Shown here: piece after piece, positions 1 to 7,911 of the stretch
Layout: every line of letters begins with the position of its first letter
Numbering within the stretch: the stretch's first letter is position 1
From: Arcticibacterium luteifluviistationis
GTDB taxonomy: Bacteria; Bacteroidota; Bacteroidia; Cytophagales; Spirosomataceae
Assembly (NCBI RefSeq): GCF_003258705.1
Contig: NZ_CP029480.1
Location: forward strand, 4,464,001 to 4,528,000
DNA length: 64,000 nucleotides
Direction of reading: 5' to 3'
Program-made: the position numbers and the translations under genes
Notes under the pieces: generated by a model
Databases searched by the model: none
What the model saw: the letters and a program-made list of their open reading frames with translations, nothing else
What the model was told of the DNA's origin: nothing

Positions 1-198
1 CGGGCCTTTATTTTCTCTGTTTATTATCCTTAAATGATTAGCATATCCATTTAATATTTGGAGGGTATTGTCAGTTGACCCATCATTTATTACTATTATT
101 TCTGATGCTGATTGGCTTTGATTCAATACTGAATCTAAAGCTTGTCGGAGGTGTTTTTCGGCATTAAAAATAGGGATAATTACACTAATTGGTAGCAT
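1..198 (-). CDS. Family 2 glycosyltransferase, N-terminal part (cut by window start)
   Basis: The reverse strand from 198 down to base 1 reads open for 66 codons and starts MLPISVIIPIFNAEKHL. It continues through EIIVINDGSTDNT, the nucleotide-sugar binding DxG/D-type motif of GT-A fold family 2 glycosyltransferases. The gene leaves the window at its 3' end. Its ATG lies inside the 3' end of the upstream glycosyltransferase gene (14-bp overlap), so the genes are translationally coupled. It is a close relative of the two upstream enzymes, and the acceptor is unknown. Confidence 0.85.
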   Translation of the reverse strand, partial: MLPISVIIPIFNAEKHLRQALDSVLNQSQSASEIIVINDGSTDNTLQILNGYANHLRIINRENKGP

Positions 199-832
199 TT
201 CTTCGGTCTAGTTTCTTTTTTAAGAGTTTAATAGTATATGTATTTCTAAGCGATATGTTATTTGTGGAGTTGTTTTGATGAAGTCTATAATGTAAGCCAA
301 TTTCGTTTTCAATGTTTAGTAGAAGACGAGCCTCTTTGGCTCTTAAATACCAATCTATATCTTCTCCAAATAATAGTTGTTCATCAAAGTTCCCCACTTT
401 ATCAAAGGCGGATTTTCTAAACAAGCCAGCACCCAAATAAGCACTAAAAACGGGCTTCTCCTCTTGAATATTTATACCAAAAGGTAGGGTTCTCCCCCAT
501 ATTAAGTCACTTTCTGGATTACTCTCAAGATGATTTAGTTGTCTTGAAATTTTATCATTAGGCCAGATGTCGTCTGCATCTAAGAAGCTGATGTATTTTC
601 CTTTAGAGTGTTTAATTCCCCAATTTCTAGCGGACGAAGGGCCACCGTTTTCTTTAAAGAGAATAGAAATGTTATAATCAAAATTCTTTAGGACCTCAGG
701 AGTTTGGTCTGTGGAGCCATCATCTATCACTAAAATTTCCGATTCTAGTGGGATATTCTTAATAACACTTTTAAGAGCCTCTTCAATGTATAAGGGAGAG
801 TTATAAACCGGTATAATTACACTAAGAAGCAT
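185..832 (-). CDS. Family 2 glycosyltransferase
   Basis: This 215-residue cytoplasmic protein has the GT2 (GT-A fold) layout. A beta strand MLLSVIIPVYN opens the nucleotide-binding domain, VIDDGSTD lies near residues 35-42, and the metal-binding DADD is at 85-88. A downstream ED motif (GEDIDWYL, about 156-163) fits the usual catalytic base region. The C-terminal tail KLLKKKLDRR resembles the tail of the upstream paralogue, suggesting tandem duplication. It overlaps both neighbours by 11-14 bp in one operon with a PqqD-like protein. The sugar donor and acceptor cannot be read from the sequence. Confidence 0.88.
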   Translation of the reverse strand: MLLSVIIPVYNSPLYIEEALKSVIKNIPLESEILVIDDGSTDQTPEVLKNFDYNISILFKENGGPSSARNWGIKHSKGKYISFLDADDIWPNDKISRQLNHLESNPESDLIWGRTLPFGINIQEEKPVFSAYLGAGLFRKSAFDKVGNFDEQLLFGEDIDWYLRAKEARLLLNIENEIGLHYRLHQNNSTNNISLRNTYTIKLLKKKLDRRNATN

Positions 833-1523
833 TGGTTTTTCTTCGTTGGTCTAGTGTGTGTTTTAATAATTTTAGAATTACTCCCTGTGTATATTCTTGG
901 CTGCTTGTGGTATTGTTATCGTGCTGCCTATACGTTAGGGTAACACTGTCGACTTTTTGAATTTCTATTCCTTTTTGGTCAAGTCTATAAAACCATTCTA
1001 CATCATCAGAAATCTCAGGGTTTTCTAATAAGTATCCGAGTTTTTCGAAAAGTTCCTTTTTGAAAACACAAGCACCTAGCAGTGTTGAAAATAGAATTCC
1101 TTCTTCATTTATTTGCGGCCAACGCTTTCTTGAGGCTTGAGTTTCGAACAAGTAATGAGTTTTGCCCATTACAGCTAGGTGTTCGGACTGGTTTATAACA
1201 TCGTACAGTTGTTCAATAGCTGTTGGTAGGAAGTAGTCATCTTGGTCTAGAAAGGCAATATATTCCCCCTGAGCATGCTTTATTCCTAAATTTCTTGCGG
1301 TAGCTACCCCCTTTTTCGACTCAATAAAAAGTTTTATTTTATCCTCAAATTTGTCCGCAATTAATCTAGAGCCATCAGTAGAGCCATTATCTACAATAAT
1401 CAATTCTAAGTCTCGAAAAGACTGCCTAAGCACACTGTTGATAGCTTCTTCAATATATTTTTCTCCATTAAAAAGAGGGATTATAACGGAAACTTTTGGC
1501 GAACTTATTTTTTTAAAGGCCAT
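822..1523 (-). CDS. Family 2 glycosyltransferase
   Basis: This 233-residue GT2 enzyme starts MAFKKISSPKVSVIIPLFNG. It shows IIVDNGSTDGS (DxG motif variant) and a DQDD motif in place of the commoner DxDD. The SDDVEWFYRL segment fits the acceptor/catalytic region. Its C-terminal ILKLLKHTLDQRR resembles that of the following glycosyltransferase, so the two are probably paralogues. The start codon lies 19 bp inside the 3' end of the PqqD-like gene, so the PqqD-like protein and at least three glycosyltransferases are made from one message. Function beyond glycosyl transfer is not known. Confidence 0.88.
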   Translation of the reverse strand: MAFKKISSPKVSVIIPLFNGEKYIEEAINSVLRQSFRDLELIIVDNGSTDGSRLIADKFEDKIKLFIESKKGVATARNLGIKHAQGEYIAFLDQDDYFLPTAIEQLYDVINQSEHLAVMGKTHYLFETQASRKRWPQINEEGILFSTLLGACVFKKELFEKLGYLLENPEISDDVEWFYRLDQKGIEIQKVDSVTLTYRQHDNNTTSSQEYTQGVILKLLKHTLDQRRKTNAS

Positions 1524-1924
1524 CCTTCTTGAGGGTCTACATCATGAACTGGATCTAAAATGAGTAGTTCTTTCATGTCATCAAAAGTTTCAATTTCTGG
1601 TTTCAAAAATGGACTTTTAACTTCGGGAGAGGGAATATTAAACACAACTTCTTCTTCCGTTTCTAGAAGTAATTTGTGAGCAAGAAGTGCATCAATAAAT
1701 TGTTCACTTTCTTTTAAAGCGTCTTGTTCACTAATATCAAAGTGTTTAGCTAGTGCTGAAGATATACTGGAGGCATTAGAGCCTTTGGTAAGAAACTGGA
1801 ACATAAAAAAAGCAGTACCTCTTAGGCTATAATAATGTCCTTCAGGAAGGTTAACTACTACGAATTCATCAGTAAATTGTTCGAAAGCAATTCCCGATTT
1901 GGCTATAGTATAATTTTTGTTCAT
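1505..1924 (-). CDS. PqqD-like peptide-binding protein with long acidic tail
   Basis: The N-terminal ~95 residues match the PqqD fold, a small winged-helix domain that presents precursor peptides to modifying enzymes. The segment VVNLPEGHYYSLRGTAFFMF is the typical beta-hairpin and first helix, followed by a helix-rich part with ISEQDALKESEQFIDALL. The C-terminal tail contains FDDMKELLILDPVHDVDPQ and then a GWP tripeptide, a tail I associate with PqqD-family proteins lying near sugar or peptide modifying genes. I chose the ATG at 1924 (139 aa); a TTG at 1954 would add ten residues. It is the first gene of the glycosyltransferase operon. A precursor peptide is not visible in the window. Confidence 0.7.
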   Translation of the reverse strand: MNKNYTIAKSGIAFEQFTDEFVVVNLPEGHYYSLRGTAFFMFQFLTKGSNASSISSALAKHFDISEQDALKESEQFIDALLAHKLLLETEEEVVFNIPSPEVKSPFLKPEIETFDDMKELLILDPVHDVDPQEGWPLKK

Positions 1925-2172
1925 TCGATTAGATAGGTTCAAAGCAATATGCAATGATATGCATAATGTAGCTTAGATGAAACAGGAATGCACGTATAGG
2001 GGTGAAATTTGAAAACTTTTTTAAAGAATAAATGGAAGTGCTAGACTTCTATTAAATAATGTTCTTTAAGAAAATGTTTTATTGAAGGGCTTAAGTTTAG
2101 CTATACTTAAAGCTTTCCGTAGTAATGAACAAAGTGACTTTGGAAATATTAAAGTAGATAATAATGGTCTCA

Positions 2173-2204
2173 TAAAAATGGCAAAGCCTACTTGGCTTTG
2201 CCAT
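2173..2204 (-). terminator. Rho-independent terminator of the DUF1080 gene
   Basis: A perfect 10-bp stem (TGGCAAAGCC / GGCTTTGCCA) with a 5-base loop lies 27 bp beyond the stop codon of the minus-strand gene. It is followed on that strand by a run of five to six T. It separates this gene from the PqqD-glycosyltransferase operon. Confidence 0.85.
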
Positions 2205-2230
2205 AATATTTTAAACCAACGGCATTAACA

Positions 2231-2848
2231 CTATTTCAAAACTTTCACCTTAATATCTTTAAAGAAGGCAATGCTTTTTGGGTCGTGGCCTTGAAGTGCG
2301 AAGGTTCCAGAACTTAGTCTTTTAGTCTCACGACCTTCAGGAAGAACATCAGGCTCGGTATAGTCCACAGCTACTTTGCCATCTATTTTGATGATGATTC
2401 TTTTTCCGTTTACAATCACGTGATACTGATACCAAACATTGTCTTTGGCAAAATTCTCTTTTACGTCTTCTATACCATAAAGACTGCCCGTTTTTCGCCA
2501 GTCGGTATGTGTTTGATTTACCTGTATTTCATATCCTTTTGAAGGCCAGCCTGTAGCTTGATAGGCTGAATGAATAAAAATGCCAGAGTTAGAGCCAGGC
2601 ATAGTCTTAGCCTTTAGTTTTAGTTCAAAATCCTTGAAATTATGATTTGCAACAGGTCCTTCGTAAAACATATGTGCTCTTTTTCCTGCTACTTTAATAG
2701 TGCCATCTTCAATCGAAAAACAACTTGGGTCGTCTTCATTGATATGCCAGCCATCAAATGTTTTTCCATCAAAAAGCGAAGTCCAACCTTTTTGGGCGAA
2801 GCTTAGATTGGTAATAAATAAAGCAAGTACTAGAAGTATTTTTTTCAT
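2231..2848 (-). CDS. Secreted DUF1080 (3-keto-disaccharide hydrolase-type) protein
   Basis: This 205-residue protein has a Sec signal peptide (MKKILLVLALFITNLSFAQ, cleavage after about residue 18). The mature part is a concanavalin-like beta-sandwich of the DUF1080/3-keto-disaccharide hydrolase family. Its signatures are GWTSLFDGKTFDGWH at the start, GSNSGIFIHS in the middle, GYEIQVNQTH, and a closing GTFALQGHDPKSIAFFKDI. Members act in the periplasm on sugars or sugar derivatives, often in 3-keto-glycoside breakdown. Here no oxidoreductase partner lies nearby, so the substrate is open. It is a single-gene unit with its own terminator. Confidence 0.87.
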   Translation of the reverse strand: MKKILLVLALFITNLSFAQKGWTSLFDGKTFDGWHINEDDPSCFSIEDGTIKVAGKRAHMFYEGPVANHNFKDFELKLKAKTMPGSNSGIFIHSAYQATGWPSKGYEIQVNQTHTDWRKTGSLYGIEDVKENFAKDNVWYQYHVIVNGKRIIIKIDGKVAVDYTEPDVLPEGRETKRLSSGTFALQGHDPKSIAFFKDIKVKVLK

Positions 2849-2987
2849 GATTGAAGGGTCTAAGATTTGGTTGAATATTAGATTACAATATAGATGAAAA
2901 TTAGTGCTCTTTATGCAGCCCTCTAATGATTTCTTCAGAACTCTGTAGACCTGAGGTATAAATGAGGAGAGCCTTACGTCAAAAGAA

Positions 2988-5363
2988 TCACTCTCCCTTC
3001 AAACTCTCTACAGGATTTACCAAAGCCGCTTTAGCCGTTCTGAGGCCTACGGTTAGCATGGTCATGATAAAAATGGCAAAACCTACGGCGACAAATACCC
3101 ATAAAGATAAATCTGCTCGGAGTTCGTATTTAGATAGCCAGTTTTTCATGAAGAAATAGGCTAGCGGAAAGGCTACCAAACAACTTAAACCTATCAAAAT
3201 CATGAAGTCTTTTGACATCAACTGTATCACACTATTTACCGATGCCCCCAATAGTTTTCTTATGCCAATCTCTTTGCTTCGCTGCTCTGCCATGAAAGAT
3301 GAAAGACCGAAAATGCCTAAGAAACTTATAAAAATAGCCATGATAGAAAGTGCAGCAGCTAGTTTGGCTACTTGTTCTTCTCTCTTAAACTTTAGGCCAG
3401 TTACTTGATTGGCAAACTTGATATTCAAATCGCCATTTGGGCTAAACCCTCTTAAAACAGTTTCTACTCGGCTGATAGACTCCGAAACGCTCAAGTCTGG
3501 GTTCATTCGCATAGAAACGAAAGGCATGTTACGCCGTCTTGCTGTAAAGATGGTTGGCTTCACTTTTTCAAAGGGAGACTCCATCACCAAGTTTTTACTT
3601 ACTCCTATTACTGTAAAGTCCTTTTCTCGCCAATTTATAATTTGACCGACAGGGTTTTCAAAACCTATTTGAGCGGCAGCGGCTTCATTTAAAATCATAG
3701 CTTCTATGTCAGTACTGAACTCTCTAGAGAAGTCTCTTCCTTCTAAAATATTCCATTGACTCACGGCTCCAAACTCTGGCGTTACGTCCAATGTAATAAA
3801 CTCCAATTTTAGCTCAGGGTCTTTTCCTTGCCATTGAAAACCTTTGTTGATATTCCACATATCTGTAATAGGGCCAGATGTTTCACACATCTCTAACACA
3901 CCACCAGATTTTATCAGATTCTCTCGCATGGCATCAAAATGCCCTTTTAGGTCATCAGCACGTTTTTGAAAGTAAATCAGATTGTTTTGGTCGTAGCCCA
4001 TCGGTCTGTTTTTTCCAAATTCTATCTGTTGGTAAACCAAAATGGTCCCGATAATTAGTGTAATAGAAATACCGAACTGGAGCACCACAAGTCCTTTTCT
4101 AAAATAGGATTCACGCTTTTTGCCAAGCACCTTGCCTTTAAGGGTTTTGACAGGGTCAAAAGACGAAAGATAAAGTGCAGGGTAGCTTCCAGAAAGCAGC
4201 CCTGTCAATATAAAGAAACCTATAATGAAACTTATAAACCAAAGGTTTGTCCAAGGTATGCTGAGAGCATTTGATGATAAATCATTAAAAGTAGGCAGAA
4301 GAAGTGCTGTGATAATTAAAGAAGCTATAAGTGCTAGAAAAACCACCAAAAATGTCTCTGTAAAAAACTGATAAACTAGCTGACTTCTAAAAGAACCTAT
4401 GGCTTTTCTAAGTCCTATTTCTTTAGAACGTTTTGCGGAGCGAGCGGTGCTCAAGTTCATAAAATTGATGCTGGCTAAAAGCAAAATCAAAACACCAACA
4501 ATTCCGAATAACCAAACATTTTTCAATCCGGTACCTACAGGTTCTCCATTCTTGAATTCTGGATAGAGGTGCCATTTCGCCATCGGATAAAGAAATAATT
4601 CAGGTTTTGAAACATCCGGATAAGCATCCACAAGCGTTGTTTTAATTTTGGTCGATACGGCATCAAAATCTGCATTTTCTGCAATTTTGACATAGATAGG
4701 AAAAGCATTGGTCCACCAGTCGTCATGTGAGTTTTTCACCCATTCCTCCATATTTTCATACATTTCAAATGAGCCGTAATAGGAAATGCTTTTATAAGTG
4801 GCGTTTTGAGGTAAATCTTTAAAAACGCCTAAAATTTCGGCATCCACATCTTCATCTATTTTGACCAATTGACCTACGGCAGATTCCTCTCCAAATAAAG
4901 CCTGACTAGCAGATTTTGATATGTAGACGGCATTAGGAGGTAGCTTTCTTTGGGCGGAGCCTTCTAATAGTTCTAAACCCATAACCTCAAAGCCGCCTTC
5001 TTCCATAAAAAGACCTCTTCTGGTAATGGTCTTGTCGGCCACTCGGAGCGAGCGTTCGCCACCGTAAGAAGAAACCACCACCTCGTCAAAATCATCAGGA
5101 AAAAGACTTCTTAGCTGAGCACCCAAAGGAACGGGATTAGAGGCCTCTGTGGAAATTTGATTATTATAATGTCTGTTTTTCTGTAGTAAAGCTACGCGGT
5201 CATAAGAGGCATTATATTTATTAGCACTTAACTCATCTTGCAGCCAAAGCCCTATCAAAATAGCGATGGCCATTCCGCTCCCAAGTCCCAATACATTTAG
5301 GACGGTGTAAAGCTTGTTCTTAGTAAGGTTTCTCCAGGCGAGTTTAAGGTTGTTTTTTAGCAT
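2988..5363 (-). CDS. ABC transporter permease, duplicated FtsX/MacB type (permease 1)
   Basis: This 791-residue inner-membrane protein is built as two FtsX-type halves. TM1 is at about 21-41, a MacB-like periplasmic domain at 45-280, and TM2-TM4 at about 282-304, 335-357 and 373-395. TM5 is at about 425-444, followed by a second periplasmic domain and three more TMs near the C-terminus. Each half carries the coupling motif after its first FtsX helix (SKEIGLRKAIG, SKEIGIRKLLG). Each also ends in a similar tail (FDPVKTLKGK near 402-411, NPVESLKGE at the end), which shows internal duplication. There is no ATPase domain, so it must use a separate NBD, presumably the one at 28600. It is last gene of a three-permease operon. 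Confidence 0.9.
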   Translation of the reverse strand: MLKNNLKLAWRNLTKNKLYTVLNVLGLGSGMAIAILIGLWLQDELSANKYNASYDRVALLQKNRHYNNQISTEASNPVPLGAQLRSLFPDDFDEVVVSSYGGERSLRVADKTITRRGLFMEEGGFEVMGLELLEGSAQRKLPPNAVYISKSASQALFGEESAVGQLVKIDEDVDAEILGVFKDLPQNATYKSISYYGSFEMYENMEEWVKNSHDDWWTNAFPIYVKIAENADFDAVSTKIKTTLVDAYPDVSKPELFLYPMAKWHLYPEFKNGEPVGTGLKNVWLFGIVGVLILLLASINFMNLSTARSAKRSKEIGLRKAIGSFRSQLVYQFFTETFLVVFLALIASLIITALLLPTFNDLSSNALSIPWTNLWFISFIIGFFILTGLLSGSYPALYLSSFDPVKTLKGKVLGKKRESYFRKGLVVLQFGISITLIIGTILVYQQIEFGKNRPMGYDQNNLIYFQKRADDLKGHFDAMRENLIKSGGVLEMCETSGPITDMWNINKGFQWQGKDPELKLEFITLDVTPEFGAVSQWNILEGRDFSREFSTDIEAMILNEAAAAQIGFENPVGQIINWREKDFTVIGVSKNLVMESPFEKVKPTIFTARRRNMPFVSMRMNPDLSVSESISRVETVLRGFSPNGDLNIKFANQVTGLKFKREEQVAKLAAALSIMAIFISFLGIFGLSSFMAEQRSKEIGIRKLLGASVNSVIQLMSKDFMILIGLSCLVAFPLAYFFMKNWLSKYELRADLSLWVFVAVGFAIFIMTMLTVGLRTAKAALVNPVESLKGE

Positions 5364-5387
5364 TAATTGACGTTATATAATTGTTAT

Positions 5388-5401
5388 CAGTTCGAGCGAA
5401 G
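5388..5401. repeat. Dispersed repeat copy (CAGTTCGAGCGAAG)
   Basis: The 14-mer CAGTTCGAGCGAAG here is identical to one at 7891-7904, both in short gaps between permease genes. It looks like one arm of a REP-like palindromic element; the reverse arm is not intact here. Confidence 0.5.
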
Positions 5402-5448
5402 TCCCTGCCAGTCTTCCTTTTTACGAATAAATGGGCAGACTAGGAGAA

Positions 5449-7866
5449 CTATTCAGATTTAAGAGATTTTACTGGATTCATATTGGCGGCTTTAATAGCA
5501 TGAAATGCAACAGTAAAAAAGGCAATTAGAATAGCCATAAAACTAGATAAAGTCAGCACTTTCCAGTCCACATCTACTCTATACGGAAATTTCTCTAGCC
5601 AAGAATTCATGGTATAATAAACAATGGGAGAGGCAATGCAAATAGCGACTACCACTAAAGTCAGAAAATCTTTGCTCATTAAACTCACTAAGGTGTGGGT
5701 GTCGGCACCCAATACTTTTCTTACGCCTATTTCTTTGGTTCTGTTTTTAATTACCATCAAAGCAATGGCAAAAAGACCAATGCTAGAAAGAAGAATAGCG
5801 ATGCTGGCGGCAGTTACAAATATCTTCGCAAACTTCTGTTCTTTTTTATACTGATTGTTGGTGTTTTCATTTAAAAATGAAGCTTGAAATTGAGCTTGCG
5901 GTGCGTAAGCTTGGTGTTTATCTTCTAGTAGCTTCATGGTTTTTGCTGGGCTGTCGCCAAGCGTTCTTACCAACACATAGGAAATTCCGAAAGGTTTATT
6001 GAAAAACAAGGTCAAAGGCTCTACCGTTTTATGAAGAGACTCAAAGTGGTAGTCTTTTACTATACCGATGATGGTTTTGCCTTCGTCTAGGTCCAATCTT
6101 TTTCCTACTAAACCTTCTATTCCGCCTAGCTGTTTGGCCATGGCTTCGTTTATAATGCAGGCCTCTGAGCTATCTGTGGCGTATTTTCTGTCAAAACCTC
6201 TACCAGCAATAAGGTCTAAACCCATGGTTTCTATATAGTCAAAGTCTACATTCAGTCCGTTGGTTTGAATATTCTTGTCTTCTTGCGTGAAACCAAAAAC
6301 GGAAGACATACTGCTGTTGTCTTTTCCTATTCCTAAGTTACCGTCAGAGCCAGAAATACTTTGAATTTGGCTCTCGCCAGCAAGTGCATTTCTGTAGTAG
6401 TTTAATAAATTATAGCCGTCAATGCTGTTACCAACAGGAATACTGATGACGTGTTCTTTGTCAAAACCTAAAGGCTTGTTTTGTAAATGGTTTATTTGGT
6501 TCCAGATAACAAATGTGGCCGCTATCAAACCTATTGATATGGTAAATTGAACCACAATTAGGGAGTTTCTTAAGCCACCTTTTATCATGCTAGATTTTAC
6601 CTTGCCTTTTAAAACGGCGACTGTTTCAAACTTTGAGACCATTAAGGCAGGATAGCCTCCGGCCAATGCCGTGATAAGCACAAAACTTAGTAAAACAGTT
6701 ATCAATACGCTTGCTTGGAATAGTTGCTTAAACGCTAAATGACCATTTAAGAGAGCATTTACTTCTGGAATTAGCACCAATGCGGCAGCCAATGCCAGTA
6801 AAAAAGCCATGCAGTAAGTAATAAGAGCTTCGCTCCAAAATTGCCAAATGAGCTGTTTTCTAGTAGCTCCTAAAGCTTTACGCATACCTACTTCTTTGGA
6901 GCGTTTGAAGGCTTTGGCTATAGAGAGGTTTATGAAATTTATGGACGATATGAGTATGACCAAAAAGGCAATGGCCAATAAAATATAAGGATAGTATGGG
7001 TCCGTAGGGTGGTTACCAACTTCTTGGTCAAAATGAACTTCAGAAAAAGGTAATAAATTGGTGGTGATTATATCACCGTTTTTGTCACCAGCATAGCCTG
7101 ATTCTTTCGCAAAGCTTATGTCTTCTTGGTAATATTTTTCTGTAAATGGTTTTAGTCTTTTTTCAAAGTCTACGTAATTGATGCCTTCGGCCAATTGGAT
7201 GTACAAGTCATGATTTTTCGAATTCCAGTTATCTTTTTCTGCTTTGTAGCCTGGGTAGGTTTCTATTCTTACTAAGTTCTGATTCTCAATGGAGGAGTTT
7301 TCTGGGGCATTTTGTGTGACGCCATTGACCGTAAACGGTACGGAGCCCGCACCAAAGTTGACCATGACAGTTTCTCCTATTGGATTGGCTTCGCCAAAAA
7401 CACTTTCAGCGGTTTCTTGGGTTAAAACAATGTTGTTTAACTGGCTTAATGCAGACTTTTTACTGCCTTTTAGCATGTCAAAAGAAAACATTTCAAAATA
7501 GTCTTCGTCCACAAAATTGACATCTAGGTCAAAGTGTTTATCGCCTTTTTCAAGGTACATTCCACCATCTAAAATTCTACTGGCGTATTTTATTTCATCC
7601 GAAAACTCTGCCTTTAGAGCAGGCTGGTTTGGGTAGGGCATGGCGGTGCCTAGTTCCGTTTTTTCAGGTCTGTTTACCTTGTGATATACTTTGTAGATCT
7701 GTTCTTTATTGGCCTGAAAATTATCATACGAAAACTCAAAATGAGCCGATAGAAAAAGAACAATGGCCACAAGAAACGCAACGGTTAAACCCAGCATATT
7801 GATACCAAAAAACAGTTTATCGTTTTTGATGTTCCTCCAAGCTATTTTGAAATAATTCTTTATCAT
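5449..7866 (-). CDS. ABC transporter permease, duplicated FtsX/MacB type (permease 2)
   Basis: This 805-residue permease starts MIKNYFKIAWRNIKNDKLFF. It has the coupling motifs SKEVGMRKALG and TKEIGVRKVLG, the inner tail FETVAVLKGK and the C-terminal NPVKSLKSE. The first periplasmic domain is a MacB-like core with GSVPFTVNGVTQNAPENSS, the usual segment where the domain folds back to the membrane. The gap to the next gene downstream is 85 bp and upstream 45 bp. No promoter-like element is seen in either gap, so it is probably read through from the permease at 7912. Confidence 0.9.
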   Translation of the reverse strand: MIKNYFKIAWRNIKNDKLFFGINMLGLTVAFLVAIVLFLSAHFEFSYDNFQANKEQIYKVYHKVNRPEKTELGTAMPYPNQPALKAEFSDEIKYASRILDGGMYLEKGDKHFDLDVNFVDEDYFEMFSFDMLKGSKKSALSQLNNIVLTQETAESVFGEANPIGETVMVNFGAGSVPFTVNGVTQNAPENSSIENQNLVRIETYPGYKAEKDNWNSKNHDLYIQLAEGINYVDFEKRLKPFTEKYYQEDISFAKESGYAGDKNGDIITTNLLPFSEVHFDQEVGNHPTDPYYPYILLAIAFLVILISSINFINLSIAKAFKRSKEVGMRKALGATRKQLIWQFWSEALITYCMAFLLALAAALVLIPEVNALLNGHLAFKQLFQASVLITVLLSFVLITALAGGYPALMVSKFETVAVLKGKVKSSMIKGGLRNSLIVVQFTISIGLIAATFVIWNQINHLQNKPLGFDKEHVISIPVGNSIDGYNLLNYYRNALAGESQIQSISGSDGNLGIGKDNSSMSSVFGFTQEDKNIQTNGLNVDFDYIETMGLDLIAGRGFDRKYATDSSEACIINEAMAKQLGGIEGLVGKRLDLDEGKTIIGIVKDYHFESLHKTVEPLTLFFNKPFGISYVLVRTLGDSPAKTMKLLEDKHQAYAPQAQFQASFLNENTNNQYKKEQKFAKIFVTAASIAILLSSIGLFAIALMVIKNRTKEIGVRKVLGADTHTLVSLMSKDFLTLVVVAICIASPIVYYTMNSWLEKFPYRVDVDWKVLTLSSFMAILIAFFTVAFHAIKAANMNPVKSLKSE

Positions 7867-7890
7867 GATTAATGCTTTTGTAATGTTTGT

Positions 7891-7904
7891 CAGTTCGAGC
7901 GAAG
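7891..7904. repeat. Dispersed repeat copy (CAGTTCGAGCGAAG)
   Basis: Second exact copy of the 14-mer at 5388-5401, located in the 45-bp gap between two permease genes. Confidence 0.5.
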
Positions 7905-7911
7905 GCAGGAA

